Below, piece after piece: positions 60,269 through 64,000 of a stretch of DNA of 64,000 nucleotides. The DNA is from an uncultured Lachnospiraceae bacterium (GTDB lineage Bacteria; Bacillota; Clostridia; Lachnospirales; Lachnospiraceae): assembly GCA_934293375.1 (NCBI GenBank), contig CAKQYS010000007.1:1-64000 (forward strand), given 5' to 3'. The notes below the pieces were generated by a model, which did no database searches, had not been told where the DNA came from, and saw only the letters and a list, made by a program, of their open reading frames with translations. Made by a program: the position numbers and the translations under genes. The stretch's first letter is position 1; every line of letters begins with the position of its first letter.

Positions 60269-63200
60269 TTACTTCTTGATCTTAACCTTCTTAGCTGCTG
60301 ACTTCACATTCATATCAGCCTTCAAGCCATTCTTTGCAACTGCAACTACCTTGTAGTAGTAGGTCTTACCCTTCTTTGCAGTCTTATCTGTATAGCTTGT
60401 CTTCTTCTTGCTAACCTTAGCGATCTGCTCGTACTTACCGTTCTTCTTGGTTGCACGCAGTACTAAGTAGCTGTTGGCACCTGCAAACTTCTTGAACTTG
60501 ATCGTAGCCTGACCTGCCTTTTTACTCTTAACAGCCTTCACTGTCATCTTCTTAGATGAGCTTGTGTATGCTGCAGGCTTGCCTGATGCTGATACTCCGT
60601 AGATATTAGACTCGATCTCTGTTCCATTCTCACCATATGCAACAACGGTATAGTAGTAGGTTACACCTTCCGGCATCTGATAGTAATCATATGTGGTTGT
60701 ACCGGCAACGGAACCTGCAATACCCAGATACTCATCGTATACAACAGAATCATTTGCATAGTCATCGTTTGCTTCCTTTGCAATGAGACTGCCTACTGCG
60801 TAGTACTTCTTGTAATCCTTATTATAGTTTCCTGAATAGGTTGCACGATATACCCTATAATACTTCGCACCGGAAACTGCCTTCCAAGAGATCTTAACGG
60901 CCTTCTTAGACTTGCTGTAAGAAGCCTTGATACCACTTGGTGCTGCCAGTGATGTCCGTGTAGCATAGGTAGTTGATCCACCGGCATAGCAATTATCCTT
61001 ATCGTAAGAACGAATCGTAACTTCTGCTCTACCACCCTGTGGAATATTCTTTACAGTGTAAGTATTCTTCTTAGTCTTTACAACCTTCTCCACATTCTGA
61101 TACTGATAACCATATGCATCAAAGATCGTGTATGAGATCTCATAACCTGCTGCAAACTTATCCTTATCCCATGTGAACTTCGCCTTGTTTCCGGATACCT
61201 TATACTTGATATGCTTAGGTGCAGTTGCATAAGTTGATACGGTTACAGAATCCTCAATATATCCTTCGGTACCCTTCTCATCATAGTATGCACGTACTAC
61301 ATAGTAGTAATCCTTACCGGCCTTCAGCTTCTTGTCTTTGTAGGCTACTGTCTTTGCCTTCTTAATTGTCTTTACGAGCTCCCACTTATCTGTCTCGGCC
61401 TCATCCGCAGCGTCCGACAGGTTCTTTCTGTCGTAATTGTCTGTATCACAACGATAGATCTCATATCTTGTAGCCTTAGCAACCTTCGTCCACTTCAGCT
61501 TTGCAGAAGTCTTAGAAACCTCTACAGCCTTGGCTGTGATACCACCGATCGCACTCGGAACTGCAGATACATAAGAGTAGTCACCATAAGCAGCTACCTT
61601 TGTCTTGTGGTTGTATCTGTAAGGACGCACCTTGTATGTATACTTCTTGCCAAGCTCTACATCCTTATCTGTATACTCGTTGTTATTGACTGTGGCAATC
61701 TTTGTATACTTGCCCTTCTTGTTCATCTTGTAGATCTCATAACCTGTAAAGCCTGTTGACATTGTCAGCTTCACAGATGACTTTGACACCTTTGCATTTA
61801 CATAAACATTAGAAGGCTGCACCTTGTAGCTTACCATGTTAGAAGCTGCACTCATATCATTGTATGCTGTGTAGTTCAATCCGTTGTAACTTAAGATTGG
61901 TGTACGCTCTACATCACCGTTTCTTGTATCATAAGTATATGCTACAAAGTAATATGTAAGACCTGCTTCCAGACCACTAAATGTCACAGAACCTTCCTTC
62001 AGAGTTGCCGTCTTAGAATGTACATCATTGGCACGATTGCTCTCAGCATCCGTCAGCTCATTTGTCAGGTAAACAGACTCTGTTGCCGGTGTCTGTGTAT
62101 ATACAAGCTGTGCCATGACTGCTGCATTATTGCGATCCACATTGATCGTGTCTTTCTTGTCATCTGTTGTAAATTCATAGTCAAGGATCGTATTCTTGTT
62201 ATCAGCGTCTACATAGTACTCTCCGCTGTATACCTTATTATTGGCAGTATAAGTTACCTTATATACCGGACGATCCTGCTGCTCTACAGCATTATTATTC
62301 TGATCCTTGATCGTAACGGTCTTTACCTTCGCCTTCTGTGCCTTCGCCTCCAGAATATCCTTTGTGTAGTACTGAGGGAAGTTCTTAGATCTATACGCAT
62401 ATACAACAACATCTGCATTCGAATCTGTCACATCCCAAGCTACCTTGAAGCTGTTACTGCTCGACTGCTCAGCTGACTTCTCAATACGAAGTCCCTTTAC
62501 AACAGGAGTCTCAGCACCGGCCGCATAGCTGATATATGCTACATTACCAAATACATGGGCACCCTCTACATTGTTCACATAATTCTTGGAATCCTTCACA
62601 CCTGTAGGAAGTACAGCATAATAATGATGTAAATATCCCTCTCCCTTGGAATCTAACTGATAGTTATCATTCTTCGTAGAGTAATATGTCTCTGGATCCG
62701 CTACTGACTTAGAAGCAGTTGTATATACAGTCTTATCTGTGATACCACTGGCTGCCAGTGTTGCATCATCCTTCTGATAAATCTTCCAGAAATTAGCAGC
62801 TGTGATTGGCAGTGCTACCTTGGAATCAATCGTATATACAGAGTATCCTGTTGCGGATGGAACTGCTGTCCACTTCAGCTCGATCGTAGTACCGTTCTGA
62901 ACAGCTGTAACATCTGCTACAGCCGGCACCTCAGCCTTTGCTGTTAATGTGTAAGAAGCTGCATCAGACCATGCGCCTAATGCGATCACATTGTAATCAT
63001 ACTTGTCGTACTTCTCACCCTTTAACAGATTACAAATCTCATGTGAAGCAGGTACCACAACATCCTTTGTCTCTGTGACTGTATAATATACACCACGAAC
63101 ACGGATGCTGCAGGTAGGATTCGCTGCTGTCAATAACACATTTGGTGTATAGCTGCTGCTGGTTAATACTGTCATCATAGAACCATCTGTATTCTTCACT

Positions 63201-64000
63201 GTTGTACCAACACCATCTGTAGCATCTAACACACGACCATTGACCTCTACCTGATAACCGATCTTGATCTTCTTGCCATCTGCTGTCAGATCCTTGCCAA
63301 GCTCTGCGTCGCTGGTACTTAAACTCTTCCAAGTAAATGCAGCCTCAGCAGCGCCATTGTCAAAAGTGATCTCATCCTCATCATATGCATACAGATAATA
63401 AGTTAATGTATACCTACCTGTAGCAGCATTCCTCTCGGAATAGTAGTCCTCTGACACAGATGTATATTTCTTGCCATTCAGCTCGTAATAGGCAATATTC
63501 TTGTTATCTGTAGCAGCTGTGCCGTCTGCATGTCTTGCAGCTGCCATCTTAGCGGCCTTACGCGCATCGCTGGATGCATAGGTTCCGAGTACAGTACATG
63601 TAGAGTCTGTATCATCAATATAATAGGTTTCTACATATGTAGAGGTTGTCTTATCAGTATAGCTGTTTGAATCAAACCAATATCGATAAAGCTTGTCACC
63701 TACCTTACGGAAATCACCACCCATTACACGATATGGTGTACTGTCAAAACTCTTGACAGTTGTACCGTTTGCGTCTGTTACATCCTGACCTAACACCTGC
63801 AATACCTTACCGTAAAATGTGGTGATATCTTTTGATGCATTATAAGATGCATTCGCATATGTTACCCCGTTGTACACATACAGGCCGGAAGTCTTATCAA
63901 GTGCAGTCTCTACTGCATCTCCATACACACTCACACGAGCCTTCTTCACATAGTCAGACGCCTTGTAGTAATAATACTTCTGGTTCGTATCCGGATTCGT
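60269..64000 (-). CDS. Giant FN3-repeat surface protein, C-terminal part (5' end cut by window)
   Basis: At least 1243 residues; the frame stays open to the right edge, so the true start lies outside and the GTG at 63949 is not a start. Many FN3-like modules of ~90-100 residues can be recognised by W-T/K-x-V-x-x-A-x-x-Y-x-(V/I)-Y and K-x-Y-x-Y-K-V-x-A/P motifs (e.g. YEIYRCDTDNYDRKNL; GKTYYYKVVAVAKNGLK at the end). Very rich in Tyr, Lys, Thr and Asp and nearly free of Cys and Trp outside the modules. The end is basic (KKVKIKK) with no LPXTG or SLH motif, so attachment may rely on charge or on N-terminal domains. Probably a secreted adhesin or glycan-binding protein. Confidence 0.85.
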   Translation of the reverse strand, partial: TNPDTNQKYYYYKASDYVKKARVSVYGDAVETALDKTSGLYVYNGVTYANASYNASKDITTFYGKVLQVLGQDVTDANGTTVKSFDSTPYRVMGGDFRKVGDKLYRYWFDSNSYTDKTTSTYVETYYIDDTDSTCTVLGTYASSDARKAAKMAAARHADGTAATDNKNIAYYELNGKKYTSVSEDYYSERNAATGRYTLTYYLYAYDEDEITFDNGAAEAAFTWKSLSTSDAELGKDLTADGKKIKIGYQVEVNGRVLDATDGVGTTVKNTDGSMMTVLTSSSYTPNVLLTAANPTCSIRVRGVYYTVTETKDVVVPASHEICNLLKGEKYDKYDYNVIALGAWSDAASYTLTAKAEVPAVADVTAVQNGTTIELKWTAVPSATGYSVYTIDSKVALPITAANFWKIYQKDDATLAASGITDKTVYTTASKSVADPETYYSTKNDNYQLDSKGEGYLHHYYAVLPTGVKDSKNYVNNVEGAHVFGNVAYISYAAGAETPVVKGLRIEKSAEQSSSNSFKVAWDVTDSNADVVVYAYRSKNFPQYYTKDILEAKAQKAKVKTVTIKDQNNNAVEQQDRPVYKVTYTANNKVYSGEYYVDADNKNTILDYEFTTDDKKDTINVDRNNAAVMAQLVYTQTPATESVYLTNELTDAESNRANDVHSKTATLKEGSVTFSGLEAGLTYYFVAYTYDTRNGDVERTPILSYNGLNYTAYNDMSAASNMVSYKVQPSNVYVNAKVSKSSVKLTMSTGFTGYEIYKMNKKGKYTKIATVNNNEYTDKDVELGKKYTYKVRPYRYNHKTKVAAYGDYSYVSAVPSAIGGITAKAVEVSKTSAKLKWTKVAKATRYEIYRCDTDNYDRKNLSDAADEAETDKWELVKTIKKAKTVAYKDKKLKAGKDYYYVVRAYYDEKGTEGYIEDSVTVSTYATAPKHIKYKVSGNKAKFTWDKDKFAAGYEISYTIFDAYGYQYQNVEKVVKTKKNTYTVKNIPQGGRAEVTIRSYDKDNCYAGGSTTYATRTSLAAPSGIKASYSKSKKAVKISWKAVSGAKYYRVYRATYSGNYNKDYKKYYAVGSLIAKEANDDYANDSVVYDEYLGIAGSVAGTTTYDYYQMPEGVTYYYTVVAYGENGTEIESNIYGVSASGKPAAYTSSSKKMTVKAVKSKKAGQATIKFKKFAGANSYLVLRATKKNGKYEQIAKVSKKKTSYTDKTAKKGKTYYYKVVAVAKNGLKADMNVKSAAKKVKIKK

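Noticed and set aside
63949..63949. GTG as start of the large surface protein
   Set aside because: The frame continues without a stop through 17 more codons to the window edge with the same composition, so the gene is cut, not started here.

Overview
The window looks like a chromosomal segment of a low-GC, Gram-positive anaerobe of the Clostridia, most likely Lachnospiraceae. This rests on gene content (trp operon under a T-box, YhgE/Pip-like secreted protein with MMPL pump and TetR regulator, HD-GYP/HflX/CoaX/DusB cluster, Big2/FN3 surface proteins), strong AGGAGG-type ribosome binding sites, TTGACA-N17-TATAAT promoters and AT-rich codon use. No rRNA, tRNA or CRISPR array was seen. Genus is not decidable by eye.

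Region 1 (1-29.7 kb) is a cell-surface polysaccharide island. A minus-strand run of 15 genes (19351 down to 336), read from a strong promoter at 19435-19463, encodes an ABC exporter (Wzm-like permease with an extra extracytoplasmic domain; Wzt-like ATPase with a C-terminal sugar-binding-type domain), a methyltransferase, a kinase-like/coiled-coil/double glycosyltransferase fusion, a membrane glycosyltransferase-like protein, CDP-glucose synthesis (RfbF, RfbG), a NAD-dependent epimerase/reductase, a GtrB-like polyprenyl-sugar synthase, GtrA, an acyltransferase and a membrane-anchored propeller protein. In its middle sit three carbon-carbon bond enzymes (a DXS-like enzyme, an acetolactate-synthase-like enzyme, a DRE-TIM aldolase). 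I infer that it makes a branched CDP-sugar that decorates an exported, end-capped polymer. A second set (19.5-28 kb) holds eight more glycan genes in small divergent and convergent units, followed by a secreted NlpC/P60 hydrolase.

Region 2 (29.7-33.7 kb): a small RNA unit with two covarying GACGA-loop hairpins and its own terminator lies directly upstream of a MazF-like toxin gene with a TTG start (a candidate RNA-regulated toxin-antitoxin system). Then come a YfbR-type nucleotidase, one copy of a foldback mobile element, and an unrecognised 702-residue protein.

Region 3 (33.8-39.4 kb): a trpEGCBA operon lacking trpD and trpF, led by a T-box riboswitch. A second copy of the same foldback element sits between the T-box terminator and trpE. 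Both copies are flanked by different 11-13 bp direct repeats and lie about 30 nt upstream of a start codon, in the same orientation.

Region 4 (39.4-54 kb) is ordinary core genome: Hsp33, methyltransferases, TypA/BipA, thioesterase, nitroreductase, DusB, CoaX, HD-GYP, HflX and several small unknown proteins. Region 5 (54-60 kb) is a TetR-controlled MMPL pump plus repeat-rich secreted partner with three palindromic operators. The window ends with purE and the C-terminal part of a very long FN3 surface protein cut by the right edge. The left edge cuts a probable Rpn-family nuclease.
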